Source: Heterorhizobium halophytocola (GTDB lineage Bacteria > Pseudomonadota > Alphaproteobacteria > Rhizobiales > Rhizobiaceae). Taken from it: 64,000 nt of DNA. Shown piece by piece: positions 40,991-48,504 of the stretch. The position numbers and the translations under genes were made by a program. The notes beneath the pieces are model-generated. The model made no database searches. It was not told the DNA's origin and saw only the letters and a program-made list of their open reading frames with translations. The DNA is taken from contig NZ_JAGGJU010000003.1 in assembly GCF_017873095.1 (NCBI RefSeq), positions 62,001 through 126,000 of the forward strand. The letters run 5' to 3'. The first letter of the stretch is position 1. Each line of letters begins with the position of its first letter.

Positions 40991-42256
40991 TCAGCCGGCG
41001 CGACATTGCGCGGCACGCTGCCGCAGGAAATCGCCTTCGCTGGCATTGGTCGAGAGGCTGGCAGCCTGTCCATAGGCGAGGGCCGCCTGCGGCAGCTGGC
41101 CGGCCCTGCGCAGGCAGTCCGCCCTGGCGGCATGCAGCGGCCCATATCCCTGCAACTGCGGCACGCCTTCCAGTTCGGCCAGCAACGCCAGCCCCGCCTC
41201 GGGCCCGAACGCCATGGAATGGGCGATCGCGCGGTTGAGGGCGATCACCGGGGAGGGCGCGATCGCCAGCAGCCGGTCGTAAAGGCCGGCAATCTGCCTC
41301 CAGTCGGTATCTTCAAAGCGCGCCGCCCGGGCGTGACAGCCGGCAATCGCCGCCTGCAATGTATAGAAGCCGTCCGCCCCTGTGATCGCGCCGGCGCGCG
41401 CCAGCCCCTGCAATCCTCGCGCGATCAACAGCCGGTCCCAGCGGCTGCGATCCTGGTCCGGCAGTGTCACGGTGCGGCCCTCGGCATCGACGCGGGCGGC
41501 AAAGCGCGAGGCCTGCAACTCCATCAGCGCCAGCAGCCCATGCACCTCCGCAGCGTCCGGCATCAACGCGGCCAGGATGCGTCCGAGCCGCATCGCCTCC
41601 TGCGCAAGATCCTGACGGATCGCAGCCTTGCCGCTGCTCGCGGCATAGCCCTCGTTGTAGATCAGGTAGATTACCTCCAGCACCGAGGCGAGGCGGCCCT
41701 CGAGTGCCGTGCCGCGCGGCACCTCGTATGCGATGCCCGCCTCGGCGATCGCCTTCTTGGCGCGGGTGATCCGCTGCAGGATCGCCGCTTCGCCGGCGAG
41801 GAAGGCGCGGGCGATCTGCGCCGTCGTCAGCCCGCCGATCAGCCGCAACGTCAGCGCCGCCCGCGCATCGAGCGAGAGCAGCGGATGACAGGCGGTGAAG
41901 ATCAGCGAGAGCCGCTCGTCGCCGATCGCGTCGTCCATGGCGGCTTCGATCTCCTCGATGGCCTGGCCGTGGTGGAGCGCGATCTCGTGAGCGACCGCCT
42001 CCTGCTTCCGCGCCTGCATCGCTTGCTGGCGCAGGCGATCAATCGCCCGCCGCTTGGCGGTCATCATCAGCCAGGCGCCGGGATTGCCCGGAATGCCGTC
42101 ATGGGGCCAGCGATCAAGCGCGGCAACCAGTGCATCCTGCGCCAGTTCCTCGGCCAGGGTGATATCCCGTGTCACCTTGGTCAGCCCGGCGACAAGTCGG
42201 GCCCGTTCCAGGCGAAACACCGTCTCCACCGCTTTTCGTGCGCTCTGCTGGTCCAT
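40991..42256 (-). CDS. ECF42-type RNA polymerase sigma factor with C-terminal TPR-like extension
   Basis: 421 residues from ATG 42256, about twice a normal ECF sigma factor. Region 2 is near the N-terminus (TLAEELAQDALVAALDRWP), region 4 includes AALTLRLIGGLTTAQIARAF, and a helical extension of over 200 residues with LYDRLLAIAPSPVIALNRAI and LHAARADCLRRAGQLPQA follows. This architecture and the adjacent DGPF/YciI protein are hallmarks of the ECF42 group, which lacks a classical anti-sigma factor. A TTG at 42292 could extend the frame but would lie within a promoter-like element. A 9-base inverted repeat abuts the ATG. Confidence 0.85.
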   Translation of the reverse strand: MDQQSARKAVETVFRLERARLVAGLTKVTRDITLAEELAQDALVAALDRWPHDGIPGNPGAWLMMTAKRRAIDRLRQQAMQARKQEAVAHEIALHHGQAIEEIEAAMDDAIGDERLSLIFTACHPLLSLDARAALTLRLIGGLTTAQIARAFLAGEAAILQRITRAKKAIAEAGIAYEVPRGTALEGRLASVLEVIYLIYNEGYAASSGKAAIRQDLAQEAMRLGRILAALMPDAAEVHGLLALMELQASRFAARVDAEGRTVTLPDQDRSRWDRLLIARGLQGLARAGAITGADGFYTLQAAIAGCHARAARFEDTDWRQIAGLYDRLLAIAPSPVIALNRAIAHSMAFGPEAGLALLAELEGVPQLQGYGPLHAARADCLRRAGQLPQAALAYGQAASLSTNASEGDFLRQRAAQCRAG

Positions 42257-42281
42257 GGGCCGGACTATCGAGGTCCGGCCC
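42257..42281. repeat. Perfect inverted repeat abutting the ECF sigma start codon
   Basis: GGGCCGGAC (42257-42265) and GTCCGGCCC (42273-42281) are exact complements around a 7-base spacer. On the minus strand the repeat ends at the base before the ATG. It overlaps a promoter-like TTGACC (42292-42287), 17 bases, GATAGT (42269-42264), so it could be an operator or an RNA hairpin blocking initiation. Confidence 0.6.
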
Positions 42282-42332
42282 TGGAGGGTCAAGTATGAGC
42301 GTCAAGTCTGGCCGCCCGGCGGCCGTCAGCCG

Positions 42333-42746
42333 TCAGCCGTCCACCTTGGCCTGATCCATCCAGAACAGCTCCCAGACATTGCCGTCGGGATCCTCCAGCG
42401 AGCGGCCATACATGAAGCCATGGTCCTGCACCGGATTGGGATCGGCGGTGCCGCCGGCCGCAACCGCCCTGGCGACCGTCTCGTCGACCAGGTCCCGGCT
42501 TTCGGCACTGAGGGCGATCAGCGCATGGCTGTTGGCCTTCGCATCGCCGATCGGCCGGCTGGTGAAATCGCGGTAGCGCGCATGCGTCAGGATCATCACG
42601 TAGATCGTCTCGGACAGCACCATGCATTTGGACGTCTCGTTGGAGAACTGCGGATTCACCGTGCCTCCGAGAGCGGTATAGAAGGCTTCCGCTGCGGCGA
42701 GGTCGCGCACCGGCAGATTGACGAAGATCATCTTGCTCATCGACAT
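42333..42746 (-). CDS. VOC (glyoxalase/bleomycin-resistance fold) family protein
   Basis: 137 residues from ATG 42746, behind AAAGGAA. Two beta-alpha-beta-beta-beta modules are visible: the first with IFVNLPVRDLAAAEAFYTAL, the second ending GFMYGRSLEDPDGNVWELFW, the usual metal-binding end. Substrate unknown. It lies between the YciI-type gene and the ECF sigma gene in one orientation, a common ECF42 neighbourhood. Confidence 0.85.
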   Translation of the reverse strand: MSMSKMIFVNLPVRDLAAAEAFYTALGGTVNPQFSNETSKCMVLSETIYVMILTHARYRDFTSRPIGDAKANSHALIALSAESRDLVDETVARAVAAGGTADPNPVQDHGFMYGRSLEDPDGNVWELFWMDQAKVDG

Positions 42747-42762
42747 TGGGTTCCTTTCGAGC

Positions 42763-43200
42763 TCAGGCGTTCGTGCCGTCATCGGCTGCGATCGTTTCGG
42801 CATTCTTTTCGTGTATGGCGCGGGTCTGCGGCGTCATCGCGTCCTCGAAATCGGCGAGCGTATAGAAGGGCCGGATCTCGATCTCGCTCGGACCGGGCAT
42901 CGGATTGGGGCAACGCTTGACCCATTCGACAGCCTCGTCCATGTCGCGCACCTCCCAGATCCAGTAGCCGGCCACCAGTTCGCGGGTTTCGGCGAAGGGC
43001 CCGTCGAGCACCCGCCGCTCGGCCCCGTCAAAGGCGATGCGCTTGCCCTGCGCCGAGGGTTTCAGCCCGTCGCCCGACAGCATGATGCCCGCCTCGATCA
43101 GGTCCGTGTTGAACCGGCCCATGGCCGCGCCAAGCTCGTCGGTCGGCATCACGCCGGCCTCGCTGTCTTCCGTTGCCTTGACCATCACCATCACACGCAT
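42763..43200 (-). CDS. YciI-related DGPF-domain protein
   Basis: 145 residues. It has a ferredoxin-like YCII fold with the DGPF motif in VLDGPFAETRELVAGYWIWE, and starts MRVMVMVKATEDSEAG. DGPF proteins are the characteristic partner of ECF42 sigma factors; their exact role is not settled. First gene of the minus-strand trio (DGPF, VOC, sigma), with GGAGAGATTG upstream of its ATG. Confidence 0.88.
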   Translation of the reverse strand: MRVMVMVKATEDSEAGVMPTDELGAAMGRFNTDLIEAGIMLSGDGLKPSAQGKRIAFDGAERRVLDGPFAETRELVAGYWIWEVRDMDEAVEWVKRCPNPMPGPSEIEIRPFYTLADFEDAMTPQTRAIHEKNAETIAADDGTNA

Positions 43201-43401
43201 TGCAATCTCTCCTCTTGGATGAACCTGCGCTCACGCGGCGCATGACCTGACGACGAATGACGGACACCGGATTCGACAGGTGTCGCCAGAAAAACGACAG
43301 GCACGGACATTTTTCTCCTCCACGACCGCAGACGGCTGTTGCCTTGTCCGGGGTCATGATCATGCTAATCGATGATTAAACGAAGGCAACAGGGAACGCG
43401 C

Positions 43402-45171
43402 ATGGACAGCACGGATGGCAAGGATCGCGCGACGGAGGGGTTTTCGGTTGCGGCCCGCATGCTGGTCGAGGCGAGTGCTTGCGGCAGGCTGCTGGTCACC
43501 GACACGGCGCTGAGCTTCTGGGGCGGCGTCGATCCCGAGACCGGCGTGGTCATCGACCGGAGCCACCCGCTGCACGGCCAGCCGATTGCCGGGCGCATCC
43601 TTGCCATGCCGGCCGGCCGCGGATCGTGCACCGGCAGCGCCGTCCTGCTGCAGCTGATCCTGAACGGCAAGGCGCCTGCGGGGCTGGTCTTTGCCGCGGC
43701 GGAAGAAATCCTGACGCTCGGCGTCATCGTCGCCGAGGAGGTCTATGGACACGTCCTGCCGGTGGCGGTCGTTTCGCGCGAGGATTTCGCCCGCTTGCCG
43801 GATGGCCTGGAGGTCACCGTAGCGGCCGGACGGCTCGTCGCTGGCGGTGCGGCACCTGCGGACCGGTCCGTCCTGCCCGGCACGGTGAAAGCCGCCGTGA
43901 CCCTGACAGAGGAAGACCGCCGGCTGCTGTCCGGCGACGTCGCGCCGGCGGTGCGCATGGCGATGCGCATCGTCGTGCGCATGGCAGAGCTTCTGGCGGC
44001 CGAGCGGCTGATCGACGTGGCGGGTGTCCATGTCGATGGCTGCATCTATACCGGCCCTGCCGGCCTCGATTTCGCCGAGAGGCTGGCCGAAGGCGGGGGG
44101 CGCGTCGTGGTGCCGACGACGCTCAATGCCATCTCGGTCGACCGCGACGGCTGGCAGGCGATGGGCGCCGATGCCGAGCGCTCGGCGGCGGCCAGCCGCC
44201 AGGCGGACGCCTATCTGCGCATGGGCGCCCAGCCGACCTTCACCTGCGCGCCCTATCTGCTGGAGGCCGTGCCGGGAAGGGGGCAGGATATCGCCTGGGC
44301 CGAGTCGAATGCGGTGGTCTATGCCAACAGCGTGCTCGGCGCCCGGACGATGAAATATCCCGATTTCCTCGACATCTGCATCGCGCTCACCGGTCGCGCG
44401 CCGCTTGCCGGCTGCCATATCGCCGAGAACCGGCTGGCGCGGCGGATCATCGCGGTCCGTGTTCCCGATGGCATCGACGAGGCCTTCTGGCCGCTCCTGG
44501 GGTACTGCGTCGGCCAGCTGTCGCCGGACGCGATCCCACTGGTCACGGGGCTCGAAGGGCTCGAACCCGGCCGCGACGATTTGAAGGCCTTTGGCGCCGC
44601 CTTTGCCACGACGTCTGCGGCGCCGCTCTTTCATCTGCTCGGCATCACGCCGGAGGCCGGCAGCGTTCCGGAGGCGACCGGCGGGATGTCCTGTCCGGCA
44701 CGATCGGTCGGACGGGCGGATCTGGCGGCCATCTGGCAGGGCTTCAATTCCGGCCCCGCCGACCACGTGGACCTGGTGGCACTCGGCAACCCGCATTTCT
44801 CCGTCGACGAATGCCGTGCCCTGGCGCAGCGGCTGGAGGGGCAGACGAGGCATCGGCAGGTCGCATTGACGATCACGCTCGGGCGCGAAAGCCACCGCGT
44901 CCTTGCCGCGGAGGGCGTGGCCGCACGGCTCGAATCCTTCGGCGCGACCTTCGTGCGCGACGCCTGCTGGTGCACGGTCGATCGGCCGGTGGTGCCGGTC
45001 GCGGCGCGTGTCATTTTGACCAATTCGGGAAAATACGCCCATTACGGGCCGGGGCTGACCGGAAAGCCGGTGCGCTTCGGCTCGCTTGCCGATTGCGTCG
45101 AGACCCTGGTCAGCGGCCGCGCCCCGCTTGACGGGCCGGCCTGGCTTGCGGCGCCGCAAGGCGGCGCCTGA
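43402..45171 (+). CDS. Aconitase X family protein (fused small and large domains), possible cis-3-hydroxyproline dehydratase
   Basis: 589 residues from ATG 43402, which has AGGGA six bases upstream; an ATG at 43372 would add ten unlikely residues. The N-terminal swivel (DUF126-like, up to about 155) contains GRGSCTGSAVLLQLILNGKA, and the catalytic aconitase X domain (DUF521-like) contains HVDGCIYTGPAGLDFAERL and KYPDFLDICIALTGRAPL. Fused, single-chain members from Agrobacterium-like bacteria have been shown to dehydrate cis-3-hydroxy-L-proline; that activity is inferred, not shown. No proline catabolic gene is adjacent. Confidence 0.8.
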   Translation: MDSTDGKDRATEGFSVAARMLVEASACGRLLVTDTALSFWGGVDPETGVVIDRSHPLHGQPIAGRILAMPAGRGSCTGSAVLLQLILNGKAPAGLVFAAAEEILTLGVIVAEEVYGHVLPVAVVSREDFARLPDGLEVTVAAGRLVAGGAAPADRSVLPGTVKAAVTLTEEDRRLLSGDVAPAVRMAMRIVVRMAELLAAERLIDVAGVHVDGCIYTGPAGLDFAERLAEGGGRVVVPTTLNAISVDRDGWQAMGADAERSAAASRQADAYLRMGAQPTFTCAPYLLEAVPGRGQDIAWAESNAVVYANSVLGARTMKYPDFLDICIALTGRAPLAGCHIAENRLARRIIAVRVPDGIDEAFWPLLGYCVGQLSPDAIPLVTGLEGLEPGRDDLKAFGAAFATTSAAPLFHLLGITPEAGSVPEATGGMSCPARSVGRADLAAIWQGFNSGPADHVDLVALGNPHFSVDECRALAQRLEGQTRHRQVALTITLGRESHRVLAAEGVAARLESFGATFVRDACWCTVDRPVVPVAARVILTNSGKYAHYGPGLTGKPVRFGSLADCVETLVSGRAPLDGPAWLAAPQGGA

Positions 45172-45180
45172 GACGGGGCC

Positions 45181-46551
45181 TCAGGAAACGAACGACATTT
45201 CCGAGAACACCCGGTTGCGGCCGGAATTCTTCGCCATGTAGAGCAACTGGTCGGCCGCATTCAGCTGGTTGTCCAGCGGCTCGTGCGGCTGCACGTCGGC
45301 AACGCCGATCGAGGCGGTGATCTTCAGCGTGGTCTCGCGCGTCTTGATGGTCATCTCGGCGATTTCGGCGCGCATGGTGTCGCACCAGTCATGCGCCTCC
45401 TGCTTGGACAGGCCATGCATGTAGATGGCGAATTCCTCGCCGCCAAGCCTGCCGATCAGATGCGGCGTGCGGGCGATCAGGTTTTCCATGCAGCGGGCCA
45501 GCGTGCGCAGCGTCTCGTCGCCAGCTTCGTGGCCATGGGTATCGTTGATCTTCTTGAAATGGTCGATGTCGAGCAGCGCGAAGGCGCTCTCGATGCCCTT
45601 TTCGGTATCCTCGTTCATCAGCTTGGTCGCCGCTTCGAAGAAATAGCGACGGTTCGGCAGGTCGGTCAGCTGGTCGCGTTCGGCGAAATAGCGCAGCCGC
45701 TTGATCTGCTTCAGCGTCTCCACATTGTTGTCGATCCGGCACTGGAACTCTTCCGGCAGGATCGGGCGGTGGACGAAGTCCGAGGCACCGGCCTTCAGGA
45801 ACAGCGAGCTCAGCAGCCGGTCCGTGGACGAGGTGACGCCGATGATCCGCAACTGGTCGGAGGGCAGGCTCTGGCGCACCTTGCGCACCAGCTGATAGCC
45901 GTCCATGTCGGGCATGTGGTAGTCGGTGATCAAGAGCTCGATATCGGTATGCTCTTCGAGAAGCTCCAGTGCCTCGCCGCCGGACTTGGCCTCCAGCACG
46001 GTGAAATTCTGTCGGCGCAGGGCATCGACGATCGGCGTGCGGGCCGAGCGGGTGTCGTCGACCACCAGCACCTTGATCAGGATATTGTCGAGGATCCGCG
46101 CGGCGGCCATGCTCACCCTGTCCACCGAAGACAGGTCTTCCTTGACCACATAGTCGAGCAGGCGCAGTTCGACATAGTGCGACTGGGCGTGCGAATCCTG
46201 CTTGGCGGTGAACACCATGGCCGGAAGACCGGCATTTTCCAGATGCTGCAGAATGTCGTCGCCCTTGGCATCGGGCAGGCTGAGGCCGGTGATCGCGAAG
46301 ACGAATTGCTGCGAGGCGATCAGTTCGTCGGCTTCCTTCAACGTCTGGCAATGGGTCACATTGGCGCCGCCGACGGTCGTCAGGCGCGCCTTCATCAGCG
46401 ACGCGAGCGCGAGCGAATCCTCGATCAGCAGAATGTTGCGCGGGATGCTGCTGTCGATCTCGGCCGGCGAGCGGGAGCTGCGGCGCGCAGAGCGCGCGGG
46501 TATCCGCCGGCCCTCTGTCTTGACGGCATCTCCGTGCAATCTACTCTCCAT
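45181..46551 (-). CDS. PleD-like response regulator with diguanylate cyclase (REC-REC-GGDEF)
   Basis: 456 residues from ATG 46551 with a GGGGAAG ribosome-binding site. REC1 (about 38-155) keeps the acidic pair E44-D45 but has G89 where the phosphorylated Asp should be (ITGLSLPDAKG), so it is probably a pseudo-receiver. REC2 (about 159-278) has D165-D166 and phosphoacceptor D210 (LLITDYHMPDMDG). The GGDEF domain has an intact GGEEF (370-374) and should make cyclic di-GMP. The product-inhibition RxxD site appears as R361-T-P-H364, so feedback inhibition may be weak or absent. No histidine kinase is adjacent. Confidence 0.88.
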   Translation of the reverse strand: MESRLHGDAVKTEGRRIPARSARRSSRSPAEIDSSIPRNILLIEDSLALASLMKARLTTVGGANVTHCQTLKEADELIASQQFVFAITGLSLPDAKGDDILQHLENAGLPAMVFTAKQDSHAQSHYVELRLLDYVVKEDLSSVDRVSMAAARILDNILIKVLVVDDTRSARTPIVDALRRQNFTVLEAKSGGEALELLEEHTDIELLITDYHMPDMDGYQLVRKVRQSLPSDQLRIIGVTSSTDRLLSSLFLKAGASDFVHRPILPEEFQCRIDNNVETLKQIKRLRYFAERDQLTDLPNRRYFFEAATKLMNEDTEKGIESAFALLDIDHFKKINDTHGHEAGDETLRTLARCMENLIARTPHLIGRLGGEEFAIYMHGLSKQEAHDWCDTMRAEIAEMTIKTRETTLKITASIGVADVQPHEPLDNQLNAADQLLYMAKNSGRNRVFSEMSFVS

Positions 46552-46765
46552 GATCTTCCCCAGGCGCAATCAAAATGCGTTTTTATATTGTCTAATTAAG
46601 AAGTATAGATATTAATAAGCAGTCAATTTGGAGGGGGATATTTTCCCGAAATGCGAAAAAGGTTAGTCTTCTCATAGGCAACCACAGTTTGCATGGTTCA
46701 TTTCAGAACACGGCGGCGAGTATTCCCGATCGACGCGAAATAAATCCTATGGTTGCATTTTAATT

Positions 46766-46781
46766 CGTTTGAAATCAAACG
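46766..46781. repeat. 16-base palindrome, operator-like
   Basis: CGTTTGA and TCAAACG are exact complements around two central A bases. It sits in the AT-rich divergent region. It resembles two TTGA half-sites but with spacing too short for FNR, so a different dimeric repressor or activator is more likely. Confidence 0.5.
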
Positions 46782-46904
46782 TATTTTACTGCCGGCGGTC
46801 TAAAAATATGCTGCATCCCGGCGTTTCCCCTCGATTCTCAGAGGAGGGCGGGTGTCATCGGCTGTCGTCGACGACACCGCGCGGCATCCGGGTTTTGCTT
46901 GCGA

Positions 46905-46918
46905 TTGATCTTTATCAA
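46905..46918 (+). promoter_or_regulatory. FNR/FixK-type binding site upstream of the DoxX gene
   Basis: TTGAT-CTTT-ATCAA matches both half-sites of the FNR/FixK consensus exactly. The centre is 64 bases before the DoxX ATG, so a class II activator at -41.5 would set the start near 46953 and leave a short leader with an AGAGGAA ribosome-binding site. It predicts induction under low oxygen. Confidence 0.8.
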
Positions 46919-46975
46919 GGCGGTCACCTAACGAAGGGTGAAAACTCCAGGTCATCAACCCAGAGGAATTTCACG

Positions 46976-47458
46976 ATGTCCAATCTTGATAAATATTTCC
47001 TTTTCACAGTCCGGGTCCTGATCGGCTGGACTTTTCTCTATGCAGCGTCGCACCAGGTGTTCAACCCGGGTTTCAGCGTCACCGGCTTTCTCGGCACGGC
47101 CAAGACCTTTCACGGCTTCTTCTCGATCTTCACCGGCCCGGTCATGGCGCCGCTGACGACCTTCCTGGTCTCCTACGGCCATCTGGCGATCGGTCTGTCG
47201 CTGATCTTCGGCTGCCTGGTCCGGGTCAGCGCACCCTGCGGCGCGGCGGTGCTGTTCATGTACTGGATGGCCCATATGGACTTCCCCTATATCAGCGACC
47301 ACAACAACTTCATCATCGACTATCACATCATCTACGGCGTGGTGCTGGTCTATCTGAGCGCCAAGAGTGCCGGCCGCTATTGGGGACTGGACGGCTTCAT
47401 CGCCGAGACCCCCTATTTCCACAGCCATCCGGGAACCCGCAAGATCTTCGCCGCCTGA
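46976..47458 (+). CDS. DoxX family membrane protein
   Basis: 160 residues from ATG 46976 (MSNLDKYFLFTVRVLIGWTF) with AGAGGAA upstream. Four hydrophobic spans are visible, typical of the DoxX/DoxD group, some members of which pass electrons to quinone; this family is broad and the substrate cannot be told. GWTFLYAASHQVFNPGFS and YGHLAIGLSLIFGCLVRV are typical, and HHIIYG-like DYHIIYGVVLVYL is in the last span. It has an FNR/FixK box upstream and rquA 136 bases downstream, suggesting a role in low-oxygen quinone metabolism. Confidence 0.8.
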   Translation: MSNLDKYFLFTVRVLIGWTFLYAASHQVFNPGFSVTGFLGTAKTFHGFFSIFTGPVMAPLTTFLVSYGHLAIGLSLIFGCLVRVSAPCGAAVLFMYWMAHMDFPYISDHNNFIIDYHIIYGVVLVYLSAKSAGRYWGLDGFIAETPYFHSHPGTRKIFAA

Positions 47459-47475
47459 TCGGTGAGCCATCCGGA

Positions 47476-47513
47476 GGCCGCGCTCGAATCCCCCTTGTCG
47501 AGCGCGGCCTTTC
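47476..47513 (+). terminator. Hairpin terminator between DoxX gene and rquA
   Basis: A 12-pair perfect stem GGCCGCGCTCGA/TCGAGCGCGGCC (47476-47487 with 47498-47509), a 10-base loop, then TTTCTCGTTTC. The stem is strong but the T-run is interrupted, so readthrough into rquA is possible. Confidence 0.72.
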
Positions 47514-47594
47514 TCGTTTCAGCGTGTTGCGGCCCCGTCGACCCCTCCGGTCGAACAGCGGCGCTGCTTGCGATATTTCAGGCGGACAGATCCG

Positions 47595-48389
47595 ATGACA
47601 GACATTCACCACCACCATGGCGGCGGGGCGACCCGTGCTCGCGCTGCGGCGCCCCGTGGCATTCCGGCCTATCTCGAACGCGTCTATCACTGGGCCTATC
47701 TCTCGCCCCGCTGGGCGCGCATCCTCGACCATCACCTCGTCGTCCAGGCGATCCTCTGGGGCAATGCCGACCGGCTGATGGCCGATGCCGTTGCGGAGTT
47801 TTCCCCGGGGGATGTGGTCCTGCAGCCGGCCAGCGTCTACGGCAATTTCTCCGAGCGGCTGCTGGCACGGCTCGGCTTGAAGGGCAGGCTCGACCTGCGC
47901 GACGTGGCACCGCTGCAGATCGCCCGGTCACGGGCGAAGCTCAAGGGGCGGGGCAATGTCGACATCCGCCTCGCCGACGCTGCCGTGCCGCCGAGGGACG
48001 ATTATGACGGCATCTGCTGCTTCTTCCTGCTGCATGAGGTGCCCGGCTTCTATAAGCGCCGGATCGTCAACAGCCTGCTGGGGGCGGTGCGCCCGGGCGG
48101 CAAGGTGGTCATCGTCGACTACCACCGCATGGCAAAACTGCATCCGTTGCGGCCGGTGATGGCCGCCGTGTTCGGCCTCCTCGAGCCGTTCGCCAGCGAG
48201 TTGACCGGTCTGGAGATCGCCGACCTCGCCGACACCGTGGAGGGGTTCGAGATCAGCAAGAGGACCTATTTCGGCGGTCTCTACCAGAAGGTCGTCTTCC
48301 GCCGCAAACTGCGAGGCGGTGAGGACGCCGGGCCGGTGGCCGGGACGAATATGACCGCCGGACACCGGGCGGTCGAACTGGTCGCCTGA
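47595..48389 (+). CDS. rquA: Rhodoquinone biosynthesis protein RquA
   Basis: 264 residues from ATG 47595. RquA converts ubiquinone to rhodoquinone, the low-potential carrier used with fumarate reduction and related anaerobic respiration. The sequence follows the RquA pattern: IPAYLERVYHWAYLSPRW (23-40), ILWGNADRL (53-61), a degenerate SAM motif LQPASVYGNFSERL (76-89) in place of a methyltransferase glycine loop, CCFFLLHEVPGFYKRR (141-156), VRPGGKVVIVDYHR (165-178), LEPFASEL (196-203) and TYFGGLYQKVV (224-234). The N-terminal HHHH (5-8) is natural-looking and outside the fold. An in-frame TTG at 47568 is a less likely start. Neighbour: DoxX gene with an FNR/FixK box. Confidence 0.9.
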   Translation: MTDIHHHHGGGATRARAAAPRGIPAYLERVYHWAYLSPRWARILDHHLVVQAILWGNADRLMADAVAEFSPGDVVLQPASVYGNFSERLLARLGLKGRLDLRDVAPLQIARSRAKLKGRGNVDIRLADAAVPPRDDYDGICCFFLLHEVPGFYKRRIVNSLLGAVRPGGKVVIVDYHRMAKLHPLRPVMAAVFGLLEPFASELTGLEIADLADTVEGFEISKRTYFGGLYQKVVFRRKLRGGEDAGPVAGTNMTAGHRAVELVA

Positions 48390-48504
48390 GGCATGTCTGC
48401 CGGACAGGCCCCGGCTTCGGGAAAAAGACATGCGCAAACGGCAGGCGGGCGCGACACTGGGGTGCCAAGGCGCGCAGGCAAACCCGGCCGAATCGCGCCC
48501 GGTT

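Larger units (their letters stand above)
46552..46975. other. AT-rich divergent control region between the GGDEF and DoxX genes
   Basis: 424 bases, clearly richer in A and T than the flanks between about 46570 and 46800. It contains a 16-base palindrome (46766-46781), a 12-base palindrome GTCGTCGACGAC (46864-46875) and an FNR/FixK-type box (46905-46918). It must contain both divergent promoters. A frame open from 46769 runs into the DoxX gene but its first 69 residues are not coding-like. Confidence 0.6.

Noticed and set aside
43479..45131. 550-residue frame overlapping aconitase X in another register
   Set aside because: Arg/Gly-rich composition and no motifs; a product of high GC content.
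47568..47581. TTGCGATATTTCAG as a second FNR box before rquA
   Set aside because: Too many mismatches in both half-sites.
47595..47640. HHHH run that looks like an engineered tag in RquA
   Set aside because: It is HHHH followed by Gly and Ala in native codon use within a natural-looking context; His-rich tails occur in envelope and metal-linked proteins.
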